A DNA stretch of 5,923 bases from Chloroflexota bacterium (lineage in GTDB: Bacteria; Chloroflexota; Dehalococcoidia; GIF9; AB-539-J10), in the NCBI GenBank assembly GCA_015222295.1, contig JADFUZ010000086.1, positions 1-5,923 of the forward strand, given 5' to 3'. Each line of letters starts with the position of its first letter. Position 1 is the first letter of the stretch. The translations under genes were made by a program, and so were the position numbers. Positions 1-5,923 of this stretch are shown here, one piece after another. Below the pieces are notes generated by a model. It was not told where the DNA came from and did no database searches. It saw only the letters and a program-made list of their open reading frames with translations.

Positions 1-1442
1 ATAGGAACCTTATCGTAGCCAATGGTGCGAACAGCTTCCTCGACAAGATCAGCGGTGCACTTGATGTCACTGCGCCAATAGGGAGCAGTCACTGAGACTT
101 CCGAGGATGACTCAGTGCCACGACAGATAAACCCCTGCGACTCGAGGACTCTCGTCATCTCGGCAGTACTCAGTGCCAATGCGGAAAGCCGCCTTAACTG
201 CTCCGTGGAAAGAGGAATGACCTTTGGCTCTGTCCTTCCGGGATAGGCATCAACGGTGCCACTCGCTGCTCTTCCGCCGCTCAATTCCACCAACAGCTTC
301 GTGGCGCGTCTCAGCGCCACCAGGGGCAATTCTTGGCTCAACCCCTTATCAAAGCGAACCGACGCTTCGCTTTGCAAGCCGAGACTGCAGCATCCTTGCC
401 GAATCACAGCTTGATTGAAGCTAGCTGACTCCAGGAGCACGCTGCTCGTCTCATCGGTGACTTCAGTATCCAGACCTCCCATGATCCCGGCAATAGCAAC
501 GGCCCTTTCCTTGTCGGCGATCACCAGAGTACTCGAGCTGAGGCCTCGCTCCACGCCATCGATAGTAGTTACGGCCTCATCGAGTTGGGCTCGACGGACA
601 ACAATCCGTTTGCCCCTAAGTTTATCGTAATCAAACGCGTGAAGAGGCTGTCCGTATTCAATCATGACGTAGTTAGTCACATCAACAACATTGTTAATGG
701 GGCGCATGCCGTAGCTAGCCAGCCGTTGCTGTATCCAACCGGGAGAAGCTCCTATTTGGATTCCACTGACGAAGCTTGCGCAGTACCTGGGACACAGGCT
801 TGGCTCGGCGATCTCAACCGTAATCAGGGAATCTATTGGAGACTGCGTCTCTTCATACTGGGCCTCGGGCAAGCGAAGCTCTCCAGCAGTCAAAGCGGCG
901 ATTTCTCGTGCGACTCCGATTACAGACAGGCAATCCGGCCGATTCGGAGTGATGTCCAAGTCAAGAATCACGTCACCCAGATGCAAACTCAACGGCGTGC
1001 CCACCGGCGTCTCTGGCGGCAACACCATAATGCCTTCGTGACTGTCGGAAATCCCCAGTTCCTTCTCGGATAGAACCATACCCTCGGAAAGAACTCCGCG
1101 GATCTTGACTGCTTTCAGCGTTGTCGCTTGGCCGCTGTGACCGTCCAGAATCCTGGCTCCCTTGTGAGCAAAAGGAACCTTCTGACCAGGGTCAATATTG
1201 GGGGCGCCGCAAACCACCGTGATTTGCCGGGCACCGACATTCACAGTGGCCAGCTTCAAGCGATCCGCATTGGGGTGCGGGTCCACGGCTATGACTTCCC
1301 CCACTATCACATCTTCCCAAGCCCCACCCACAGTCTGCAGGCTCTTGACCTCCATACCAGCCATGGTTAGTCTTTCGGCCAGCTCCTTGGCCGCAAGGCT
1401 GATGCTAACGTAGTCCTTCAACCACTGAACCGAGACTTTCAT
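1..1442 (-). CDS. pheT: Phenylalanyl-tRNA synthetase beta subunit (partial, C-terminus outside window)
   Basis: PheT pairs with PheS in the (alpha-beta)2 enzyme that charges tRNA-Phe in the cytoplasm; the beta subunit edits mischarged Tyr-tRNA-Phe and binds tRNA. I translated 480 codons from the ATG at 1442 without a stop before the window edge. The start reads MKVSVQWLKDYV, typical of the family. Residues about 40-150 form the EMAP/OB-like tRNA-binding domain (PHPNADRLKLATV, CGAPNI). Residues about 160-185 hold DITPNRPDCLSVIGVARE. Residues about 210-395 are the B3/B4 editing domain (RPINNVVDVTNYVM, GQPLHAFD, IAGIMGG, SEASVRFDKG). Residues about 400-475 are the B5 domain, ending LVEEAVRTIGYDKVP. 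The family is usually about 800 residues, so the synthetase-like core and the anticodon-binding end lie outside. An AAGGA ribosome site (1449-1453) sits 6 nt before the ATG, and only 16 nt separate it from pheS, so the two are co-transcribed. Confidence 0.96.
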   Translation of the reverse strand, partial: MKVSVQWLKDYVSISLAAKELAERLTMAGMEVKSLQTVGGAWEDVIVGEVIAVDPHPNADRLKLATVNVGARQITVVCGAPNIDPGQKVPFAHKGARILDGHSGQATTLKAVKIRGVLSEGMVLSEKELGISDSHEGIMVLPPETPVGTPLSLHLGDVILDLDITPNRPDCLSVIGVAREIAALTAGELRLPEAQYEETQSPIDSLITVEIAEPSLCPRYCASFVSGIQIGASPGWIQQRLASYGMRPINNVVDVTNYVMIEYGQPLHAFDYDKLRGKRIVVRRAQLDEAVTTIDGVERGLSSSTLVIADKERAVAIAGIMGGLDTEVTDETSSVLLESASFNQAVIRQGCCSLGLQSEASVRFDKGLSQELPLVALRRATKLLVELSGGRAASGTVDAYPGRTEPKVIPLSTEQLRRLSALALSTAEMTRVLESQGFICRGTESSSEVSVTAPYWRSDIKCTADLVEEAVRTIGYDKVP

Positions 1443-1458
1443 ATTGATTCCTTGAGAC

Positions 1459-2493
1459 TCAGAACTGCTTCAGGAATCTGAGGTCATTGGCATAGAACAG
1501 GCGGATATCGTCAATGCCATACCGCAACATCGGAATTCTCTCAACACCCATGCCAAAGGCAAAGCCGGTGTACTCTTCCGGGTCAATGCCACAGCGCTGA
1601 AGCACGTCAGGATGGACCATGCCGGCACCCAGAATCTCGAGCCATCCGCTATGGCCGCAGAGTCGGCAACCTTCACCACCACAAGACAGGCACTCGACAG
1701 CTACTTCCACCCCAGGCTCTACGAAAGGAAAGTAGTCGCAACGAAAGCGAATCTTCCTTTCTTTCCCGAAAAGGCAGTGACAGAACTCGAACAGAGTGCC
1801 TTTCAAATCAGCCAGTGTGATATCCTTATCCACAGCAAGACCCTCAACCTGATAGAACATGGACTCGTGAGTAGCGTCGGTGGCCTCATACCTGTAGGCT
1901 CGTCCTGGTACTATGGCTCTTATTGGCAGACACCCTTTTTCCATTATTCTAATCTGCATCGGCGAAGTGTGGGTGCGCAAGAGCCTGGCCTTTCCGCTCG
2001 TTTCAGAGTCTATCCACAGAGTAGCAAACATGTCTCGCGCCGGATGATCCCGAGGAATATTTAGAGCTTCGAAGTTGTAGTAGTCCCACTCCACTTGAGG
2101 GCCCTCGAGGACTTGAAAACCCATATTCTTGAAAACGCCACAGATTTCCTCAAGTGACCGGGTGATCGGATGAAAACGTCCCACCGGGACAGGACGGCCC
2201 GGCAGCGTAATATCCAACCTCCGCCGGTCCGCAGTCAAACGCAAGTGGGTTTCTTCGAGGAATTTCCTCCTGTCAACCAGGCTTAACTGCAATTCCTCCT
2301 TGAGTGCGTTGGCCTGCGCTCCCACCAGTTTCCGCTGGTCCAGGGGCAAACTAGCCAACGAGCGGAGGATTCTTGTTACGTTGCCTTTCTTACCCAAATA
2401 ACGAACCCGCCACGCCTCGACTTCCTCCACCTCATCAACTTGAGCGAGTTCGTTGAGAGCATCAAGGCGGATCTCGTCAAGCTGTCTTAGCAT
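1459..2493 (-). CDS. pheS: Phenylalanyl-tRNA synthetase alpha subunit
   Basis: This is the catalytic subunit of the class II enzyme that joins phenylalanine to tRNA-Phe, acting with PheT. At 344 residues it has normal length. Residues 1-90 are the N-terminal coiled-coil tRNA-binding arm (RVRYLGKKG near 30-37). The class II core follows: motif 1 around 108-131 (HPITRSLEEI), DYYNFEALNIPRDHPARD at 137-154, THTSPMQ at 174-180, motif 2 at about 201-218 (RYEATDATHESMFYQVEG), FPFVEPG at 255-261, a cysteine cluster C268, C271, C276 and C279 as in many bacterial PheS, and motif 3 at 312-332 (AFGMGVERIPMLRYGIDDI). The ATG lies inside the end of rplT, a 17-nt overlap, and no clear Shine-Dalgarno precedes it. 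Translation is therefore probably coupled to rplT (inference). No broken motif was seen. Confidence 0.97.
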   Translation of the reverse strand: MLRQLDEIRLDALNELAQVDEVEEVEAWRVRYLGKKGNVTRILRSLASLPLDQRKLVGAQANALKEELQLSLVDRRKFLEETHLRLTADRRRLDITLPGRPVPVGRFHPITRSLEEICGVFKNMGFQVLEGPQVEWDYYNFEALNIPRDHPARDMFATLWIDSETSGKARLLRTHTSPMQIRIMEKGCLPIRAIVPGRAYRYEATDATHESMFYQVEGLAVDKDITLADLKGTLFEFCHCLFGKERKIRFRCDYFPFVEPGVEVAVECLSCGGEGCRLCGHSGWLEILGAGMVHPDVLQRCGIDPEEYTGFAFGMGVERIPMLRYGIDDIRLFYANDLRFLKQF

Positions 2494-2848
2494 TTGCGTT
2501 ATGGGACGAAGCCAGCGCTAGCAACTTGGCGAAACCTTCCGGGTCATTCACTGCCATCTCAGCCAGCATCTTGCGGTTTATGCTAGTTCCCGATTCTCTC
2601 AGGCCAGCCATAAGCTGATTGTAGGATAGCCCTCGGCTCCGTGCGGCGGCATTGATCCGCGCAATCCACAACCTTCTGAAATCACCCTTGCGTTCGCGGC
2701 GGTGGCAGTAAGCGTAGTCCAGAGCATGAAGCATGGACTCGTGAGCTGTACGATACAAAGCATGCCTTGCACCCAAATGCCCTTTGGTCAACCCTAGTAC
2801 CTTCTTGTGGCGTCTGTGACTGATCTTCCCGCTTCTAGCTCGTGGCAA
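2477..2848 (-). CDS. rplT: 50S ribosomal protein L20
   Basis: L20 binds 23S rRNA early and is needed for large-subunit assembly; in E. coli and B. subtilis it also represses its own operon. The 123-residue product opens MPRARSGKISHRRHKKVLGL and contains KGDFRRLWIARINAAARSRG (53-72) and NRKMLAEMAVNDPEGF (91-106), which are the family's conserved basic and core segments. It is a few residues longer than the usual 117-119, with the extra residues in an Asn/Ala/Lys tail. The start codon is TTG, which matches the family N-terminus exactly and has a very strong ribosome site. It follows rpmI after 48 nt and overlaps the pheS start by 17 nt. I saw no obvious L20 autoregulatory fold in the short upstream gap, but I could not fold it. 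Confidence 0.97.
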   Translation of the reverse strand: MPRARSGKISHRRHKKVLGLTKGHLGARHALYRTAHESMLHALDYAYCHRRERKGDFRRLWIARINAAARSRGLSYNQLMAGLRESGTSINRKMLAEMAVNDPEGFAKLLALASSHNANAKTA

Positions 2849-2854
2849 GATTGC

Positions 2855-2862
2855 TCCTCCTT
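2855..2862 (-). promoter_or_regulatory. Shine-Dalgarno site of rplT
   Basis: Read on the minus strand this is AAGGAGGA, almost the full complement of the 16S rRNA 3' end. GGAGG ends 7 nt before the TTG at 2848. This decides the TTG start and may offset the weaker codon. Confidence 0.85.
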
Positions 2863-2896
2863 AGCCTTGTATTGCGAAATTGTCGTCCGCTTGACG

Positions 2897-3094
2897 CTAT
2901 GCGTAGGGCAGAAGACTTCTTATCCGCCTCTTATCCGCAGATGAGACTGGCATCAACTCATCGTAGAGTCGCTTTGTCCTGGGAGCCTTTTTCCGCCTCA
3001 AGTGGCTCTTGCCACATTTGGTTCGCATAAGCTTTCCACTACCCGTCACATGAAAGCGACTCTTGGCTCCCTTGTGAGTCTTAAGCTTTGGCAT
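2897..3094 (-). CDS. rpmI: 50S ribosomal protein L35
   Basis: L35 is a small, very basic large-subunit protein. The 65-residue product has the standard family length. It opens MPKLKTHKGAKSRFHVTGSGK, has the central run SHLRRKKAPRTKR, and ends with the classic LLPYA. Its ATG lies inside the end of infC, so the two genes overlap by 14 nt in different frames. A strong GAGGAGG ribosome site (3104-3110) lies within the infC coding sequence, 9 nt before the ATG. The infC-rpmI-rplT order is the conserved IF3-L35-L20 group, in which L20 commonly represses rpmI and rplT; that regulation is family knowledge and is not shown here. Confidence 0.97.
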   Translation of the reverse strand: MPKLKTHKGAKSRFHVTGSGKLMRTKCGKSHLRRKKAPRTKRLYDELMPVSSADKRRIRSLLPYA

Positions 3095-3626
3095 CTGATT
3101 TTGCCTCCTCGGTTTTCCTGCCAGACGTGGGAGAGAGCGTCAGGGCTATGTTCCTCTGGTTCTTGACAGGATGGTTGCTAGCTACAGCTTCTTCCTTCAG
3201 GGCCTCGGCTACCTTTTTCAGCACTCTCCAGCCCAGCTCGGGATAGATGATCTCCCGTCCTCTGAACCGCACCAGTACCATGACTTTACTGCCGTCCTGT
3301 AGCAATTCTCTGACTTTCCTAATCTTGGCCTGGAGGTCATGCTCCTCAATCTTGGGCCTGAAGCGAACCTCCCTGAGTAAACCCTTTTGACCCCTTCTTG
3401 CCTTCTTGTCTTTCTTGCTTTGCTCGTACTTGAATTTCCCATAGTCGAGGAGCCGACACACGGGCGGAGAGGCTGTCGCGGCCACTTCCACCAGGTCAAG
3501 ATCCTGATCCAGGGCATCTTGCAACGCCTTCTGGAGAGGCAGCACACCAAGCTGCTCTCCCTTTTCGCCTATGACGCGAACCTCCCGGGCCCTGATTTCC
3601 CTGTTGACTCGTACTCGCTTAGCTAT
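3081..3626 (-). CDS. infC: Translation initiation factor IF-3, likely AUA start
   Basis: IF-3 binds the 30S subunit, keeps subunits apart and checks the initiator tRNA-start codon pair. The chosen start is ATA at 3626, giving 181 residues: first MAKRVRVNREIRAREVRVIG (N-domain, with initiator Met), then LDYGKFKYEQSKKDKKARR (lysine-rich linker), then the C-domain with RFRPKIEEHDLQAKI, VRFRGREI and LTLSP. Alternatives are weaker. No ATG, GTG or TTG occurs in frame between the thrS stop and a GTG at 3545, and that GTG would remove 27 residues of the conserved N-domain. An ATC at 3647 would add seven residues not seen in the family. Bacterial infC often uses AUU, AUC or AUA, which allows IF-3 to limit its own synthesis. 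infC starts 24 nt after the thrS stop and overlaps rpmI by 14 nt. The gene is certain; the start codon is about 0.8 likely. Confidence 0.93.
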   Translation of the reverse strand: MAKRVRVNREIRAREVRVIGEKGEQLGVLPLQKALQDALDQDLDLVEVAATASPPVCRLLDYGKFKYEQSKKDKKARRGQKGLLREVRFRPKIEEHDLQAKIRKVRELLQDGSKVMVLVRFRGREIIYPELGWRVLKKVAEALKEEAVASNHPVKNQRNIALTLSPTSGRKTEEAKSDAKA

Positions 3627-3633
3627 GCCTGTT

Positions 3634-3641
3634 CCACCCTC
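3634..3641 (-). promoter_or_regulatory. Ribosome binding region of infC
   Basis: Read on the minus strand this is GAGGGTGG, lying in the 24-nt gap between thrS and infC and ending 7 nt before the ATA at 3626. It is purine-rich and has partial anti-Shine-Dalgarno complementarity (GAGG, GGTG). Its spacing supports ATA at 3626. A weaker AAGG about 8 nt before the ATC at 3647 is the competing site. Confidence 0.6.
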
Positions 3642-3650
3642 AAGGATTAC

Positions 3651-5390
3651 TCAAGCCTTGCCCTCTATTGCTGTTTTCACTCTGGCCTTTATATCAGACA
3701 AGGTTTGCGACCCTAGGTCCTCACCATCTCTCAACCGGAGCGATGCGCCGGACGAAGCCATCTCCTTGTCACCCACTATGAGCATGAAGGGGATCTTGGC
3801 GAGTTGAGCCTCCCGTATCTTGAGATTCATCCTTTCCGAGCGCTCATCAACCTGTACACGTATGCTCTCTTGCTTCAGTTCCCTATCCACCTGGTGAGCA
3901 TAGTCAATATGACGGTCCGCTATGGGAATTACTATTGCCTGAATGGGAGATAACCACACAGGGAAAGCGCCGCCGTAGTGCTCAATAAGACAACCAAAGA
4001 ACCGTTCCATGCTACCCAGAACAGTGCGATGGATCATAGTGGCACTATGCTCCAGCCCATCATCACCAACATAACAGACATTAAAGCGTTGCGGCAAGTT
4101 GAAGTCAACCTGGATCGTAGGGCCCTGCCAATTGTGCCCCAAAGCATCCTTGACTTTGATATCAATCTTAGGACCGTAGAAAACGCCCTGCCCAGCATCT
4201 ACGCTGTAGGGCAATTCAATCCCGTCCAAGACATTCTTCAACGATTCCGTGGCTTCTTCCCACATCTGAACTGTGCCGGCATATTTTGCAGGGCGTGTCG
4301 CCAGCAGCAATTCGTATTCACTGAAGCCAAAGGTTGACATCATGAACCGTGCCAATTCCACAACCCCCGCTACCTCTGTTTCGATCTGGTCCGGGCGACA
4401 GAAGATGTGGGCATCATCCTGCGTGAACCCCCTCACCCTGGCTAGACCATACAACACACCAGTCCGCTCGTAGCGGTACACTGTGCCCAATTCTGCATAC
4501 CTCAGGGGCAAGTCACGGTAGCTACGTGTTTGGCTTCGATAGATCATGATATGTGCCAGGCAGTTCATAGGCTTCAAGATGTATTGCTGCCCCTCGATCT
4601 CCATCGGCGAGTACAAGTAGTCCCGGTAGAAATCCCAGTGTCCACTGGTCTTCCACAAGTCCACCTTGGCAATATGAGGCGTGTAGACAAGATCGTAGCC
4701 TCGCTTGGCATGCTCCGCTTTCCAGAAATCCTCGATAGTCTGGCGGATCAAGGCACCCTTCGGGTGCCAGCAAATCAGCCCAGGGCCAATCTCGTCGTGA
4801 GTGCTGAAAAGGTCGAGCTCCCTACCCAGCTTCCTGTGGTCTCTCTTGGCAGCCTCAGCCTGGCGAGCTAGATGGTCCTCCAACTCTACCTCGCTGTCAA
4901 AGGCAACGCCATAGATCCTTTGCAGCATAGGTCGTTTTTCATCACCCCGCCAGTATGCCCCTGCAATGCGGGTAAGTTCGAAGGCTCCGATCTCACCTGA
5001 AGAAGCCAGGTGGGGACCACGACACAAGTCGGTGAAAGACCCCTGCTTGTAGATGCTCACGGCATCGTCAGGGAGCTCGTCGATGAGTTCCAGCTTGTAG
5101 GGTTGGCCAGCAAAGAGGCGACGGGCCGCTTCTTTTCCCAACTCCTCCTTGATGAAAGGCACGTTGGCATCGACGATCTCTCTCATTCTGTTCTCAATCA
5201 TAGGCAAGTCTTCCGGCGTTAGCGGGCGTGGCAGCTCAAAATCGTAGTAGAAACCATTTTCAATAGCCGGGCCGATGCCGAACCTGGCTTCCGGGAAAAG
5301 CGACTGGACTGCCTCGGCCATGACATGAGCCGACGAATGACGGACCATTTCCAGCCGCGCCTCTGAGTTCGCCGCGATTTCTTGCTTCAC
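3651..5390 (-). CDS. thrS: Threonyl-tRNA synthetase lacking the TGS domain
   Basis: This class II synthetase charges tRNA-Thr and removes mischarged serine. From the GTG at 5390 it has 579 residues against 642 in E. coli; the N-terminal TGS (N1) domain of about 60 residues is absent. The editing domain is intact: HSSAH (H18, H22) and CRGPH (C123, H127). The catalytic core has motif 1 near 204-223 (HPKGALIRQTIEDFW), motif 2 around R306 and E308 (YRYERTG), RVRGFTQDDAHIF, and motif 3 at 454-465 (HRTVLGSMERFF, R463). Expected zinc ligands are C277, H328 and H454. The anticodon-binding domain covers about 477-579. The tRNA ends 11 nt upstream, which leaves no room for TGS. Start choice is uncertain: GTG has GGAG only 2 nt before it, while ATG at 5348 (565 residues) has GAGG 11 nt before. 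Reading further upstream would run through the tRNA. Confidence 0.95.
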   Translation of the reverse strand: MKQEIAANSEARLEMVRHSSAHVMAEAVQSLFPEARFGIGPAIENGFYYDFELPRPLTPEDLPMIENRMREIVDANVPFIKEELGKEAARRLFAGQPYKLELIDELPDDAVSIYKQGSFTDLCRGPHLASSGEIGAFELTRIAGAYWRGDEKRPMLQRIYGVAFDSEVELEDHLARQAEAAKRDHRKLGRELDLFSTHDEIGPGLICWHPKGALIRQTIEDFWKAEHAKRGYDLVYTPHIAKVDLWKTSGHWDFYRDYLYSPMEIEGQQYILKPMNCLAHIMIYRSQTRSYRDLPLRYAELGTVYRYERTGVLYGLARVRGFTQDDAHIFCRPDQIETEVAGVVELARFMMSTFGFSEYELLLATRPAKYAGTVQMWEEATESLKNVLDGIELPYSVDAGQGVFYGPKIDIKVKDALGHNWQGPTIQVDFNLPQRFNVCYVGDDGLEHSATMIHRTVLGSMERFFGCLIEHYGGAFPVWLSPIQAIVIPIADRHIDYAHQVDRELKQESIRVQVDERSERMNLKIREAQLAKIPFMLIVGDKEMASSGASLRLRDGEDLGSQTLSDIKARVKTAIEGKA

Positions 5391-5401
5391 AGCTCCAGAA
5401 A

Positions 5402-5474
5402 TGGGCGATACTGGATTTGAACCAGTGACCTCTGCGATGTCAACGCAGCGCTCTAGCCGCTGAGCTAACCGCCC
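5402..5474 (-). tRNA. tRNA-Val (anticodon GAC)
   Basis: The minus strand folds as a complete 73-nt cloverleaf. The acceptor is GGGCGGT paired with ATCGCCC (one G-U pair), the D arm is GCTC/GAGC with GG in the loop, the anticodon stem is CTGCG/CGCAG with loop TTGACAT, the variable region is AGGTC, and the T arm is ACTGG-TTCAAAT-CCAGT. The discriminator is A. The loop gives anticodon GAC, which reads the valine codons GUC and GUU. CCA is not encoded (TTT follows), so the 3' end would be made by RNase Z-type cleavage and CCA addition. It lies 9 nt after a strong -10 box and 11 nt before the thrS GTG, so it is the first element of the thrS operon transcript. Confidence 0.97.
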
Positions 5475-5483
5475 TTGAATGTG

Positions 5484-5512
5484 ATTGTAGCAGATGGCTC
5501 TACGTATATCAA
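5484..5512 (-). promoter_or_regulatory. Sigma70-type promoter for tRNA-Val and the thrS operon
   Basis: On the minus strand the -35 box is TTGATA (5512-5507, 5 of 6 consensus bases) and the -10 box is TACAAT (5489-5484, 5 of 6), separated by exactly 17 nt. A TG one base before the -10 adds an extended -10 element. The predicted RNA start is near 5475-5478, so the tRNA precursor would have a 5' leader of only about 1-4 nt. No terminator lies between the tRNA and thrS, so this is the best candidate promoter for all genes downstream to pheT; internal promoters were not excluded. Confidence 0.85.
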
Positions 5513-5558
5513 CCAGTTGTTCGAGACTGGGGCCAACGCAGATGCTTCGCGGCGCATG

Positions 5559-5567
5559 TGATATACT
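5559..5567 (+). promoter_or_regulatory. Extended -10 promoter for archease
   Basis: The plus strand reads TGATATACT: a -10 box TATACT (5562-5567, 5 of 6) preceded by TG at the extended -10 position. No good -35 is present; at 17 nt spacing the hexamer is CAGATG (5539-5544). The predicted RNA start is near 5573-5575, giving a leader of about 24 nt. It is back to back with the tRNA-Val promoter without overlapping it. Confidence 0.6.
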
Positions 5568-5597
5568 ACACCCGCCTCGGGCACGTGGTGACTCTGG

Positions 5598-5923
5598 ATG
5601 CCGGAGAGGGCTTTTGAAATCATCGACCACACAGCCGATGTTGGCATCGTCGCCTACGGCACTGATGTCAAGGAGCTGTTTCGCAACGCCGCCCTGGGCC
5701 TGTTTAGCTTGGTCACCGACACCCGACAGATCGAGGAAAGCCTGCGGCGCGACTTGAAAATAGCTAGCACGGACCACGTCGGCTTGCTCGTGGAGTGGTT
5801 GAACGAACTCATTTACCTTCTCGACACCGAACATATCCTGTTCAACAGATTCGTCATTGAACAGTTGACCAATGACCACCTTGAGGCTACCTGCTACGGG
5901 GAGAAAGTCGACCCTCGACGGCA
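5598..5923 (+). CDS. Archease family protein (partial, C-terminus outside window)
   Basis: Archease helps the RNA ligase RtcB turn over by aiding its guanylylation, in tRNA splicing and RNA repair. The visible 108 codons begin MPERAFEIIDHTADVGIVAY and carry the family marks: the acidic DHTAD signature (10-14), AALGLFSLVTD (31-41), LLVEWLNELIYLLDTE (63-78), LFNRF (81-85) and GEKVDPRR (101-108). The next codon is cut but starts CA, fitting the His often found there. Family members are about 140 residues, so only the last 30 or so are missing. A TGA in frame at 5589 makes ATG 5598 the only full-length start; GGTGA at 5587-5591 is a modest ribosome site. CACC at 5569-5572 could pair with it (weak inference). 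It is divergent from tRNA-Val; an rtcB gene beyond the edge would be expected. Confidence 0.9.
   Translation, partial: MPERAFEIIDHTADVGIVAYGTDVKELFRNAALGLFSLVTDTRQIEESLRRDLKIASTDHVGLLVEWLNELIYLLDTEHILFNRFVIEQLTNDHLEATCYGEKVDPRR

Noticed and set aside
110..178. ACTCAGTGCCA occurs at 110-120 and again at 168-178.
   Set aside because: Both are within pheT coding sequence in different reading frames, with no further copies seen.
1154..1168. A 15-base match, TGGCTCCCTTGTGAG, shared with 3064-3078.
   Set aside because: Both copies encode His-Lys-Gly-Ala in pheT and rpmI, where these residues fit each family. No flanking similarity, so coincidence.
1..1440. Several plus-strand open frames of 60-160 codons opposite pheT, pheS and thrS.
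   Set aside because: They are antisense to clearly conserved genes, show no recognisable family, and lack convincing ribosome sites.
2918..2938. Direct repeat TCTTATCCGC twice with an 11-nt period.
   Set aside because: It lies inside rpmI, the period is not a multiple of three, and it encodes ordinary L35 Arg/Lys-rich sequence; taken as chance.
3081..3545. GTG at 3545 as the infC start (154 residues).
   Set aside because: It removes 27 residues of conserved IF-3 N-domain that are encoded in frame just upstream, and it has no well-placed ribosome site.
3627..3642. AGGGTGGAAC in the thrS-infC gap resembles the conserved T-box riboswitch core.
   Set aside because: The match stops after ten bases, the gap is only 24 nt, no terminator or antiterminator follows, and the upstream stem regions would have to lie in thrS coding sequence. 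It is better read as the infC ribosome site.
5391..5879. The thrS frame stays open upstream to an ATG at 5879, which would add 163 residues.
   Set aside because: That extension reads through the tRNA-Val gene, its promoter and antisense to archease, and shows no TGS or other ThrRS-like sequence.

Overview
This window is mostly one minus-strand transcription unit. Read 5'->3' on the minus strand it runs tRNA-Val(GAC) - thrS - infC - rpmI - rplT - pheS - pheT (pheT cut by the left edge). At the right edge a divergent plus-strand gene, an archease, is cut by the window end. No mobile element, CRISPR array, long repeat or phage-like sequence was seen, and there is no gene-free stretch over 300 bases; the longest non-coding stretch is the 123-nt divergent promoter region at 5475-5597. 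No convincing intrinsic terminator was found.

Organism: a bacterium of moderate GC. The gene order thrS-infC-rpmI-rplT-pheS-pheT is a known bacterial arrangement. The threonyl-tRNA synthetase lacks the usual N-terminal TGS domain, and an archease gene lies next door. I think Chloroflexota, perhaps Dehalococcoidia-like, is the best guess. This comes from memory of family traits and no search was run, so it is tentative.

Layout. 5598-5923 (+): archease, the partner protein of RtcB RNA ligase. 5475-5597: back-to-back promoters, with a near-consensus sigma70-type promoter firing leftward almost directly into tRNA-Val. 5402-5474 (-): tRNA-Val, only 11 nt ahead of the thrS GTG. 3651-5390 (-): thrS. 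3081-3626 (-): infC, most likely starting at a rare AUA codon. 2897-3094 (-): rpmI, overlapping infC by 14 nt. 2477-2848 (-): rplT from a UUG codon with a near-perfect Shine-Dalgarno. 1459-2493 (-): pheS, overlapping rplT by 17 nt. 1-1442 (-): the first 480 codons of pheT.

All genes serve translation: a tRNA, two tRNA synthetases, an initiation factor, two large-subunit ribosomal proteins, and a likely RNA-repair cofactor. Nothing here is a wholly new system. The most interesting points are the tRNA acting as the 5' leader of the whole operon, the AUA start of infC, and the TGS-less ThrRS that still has its editing site.
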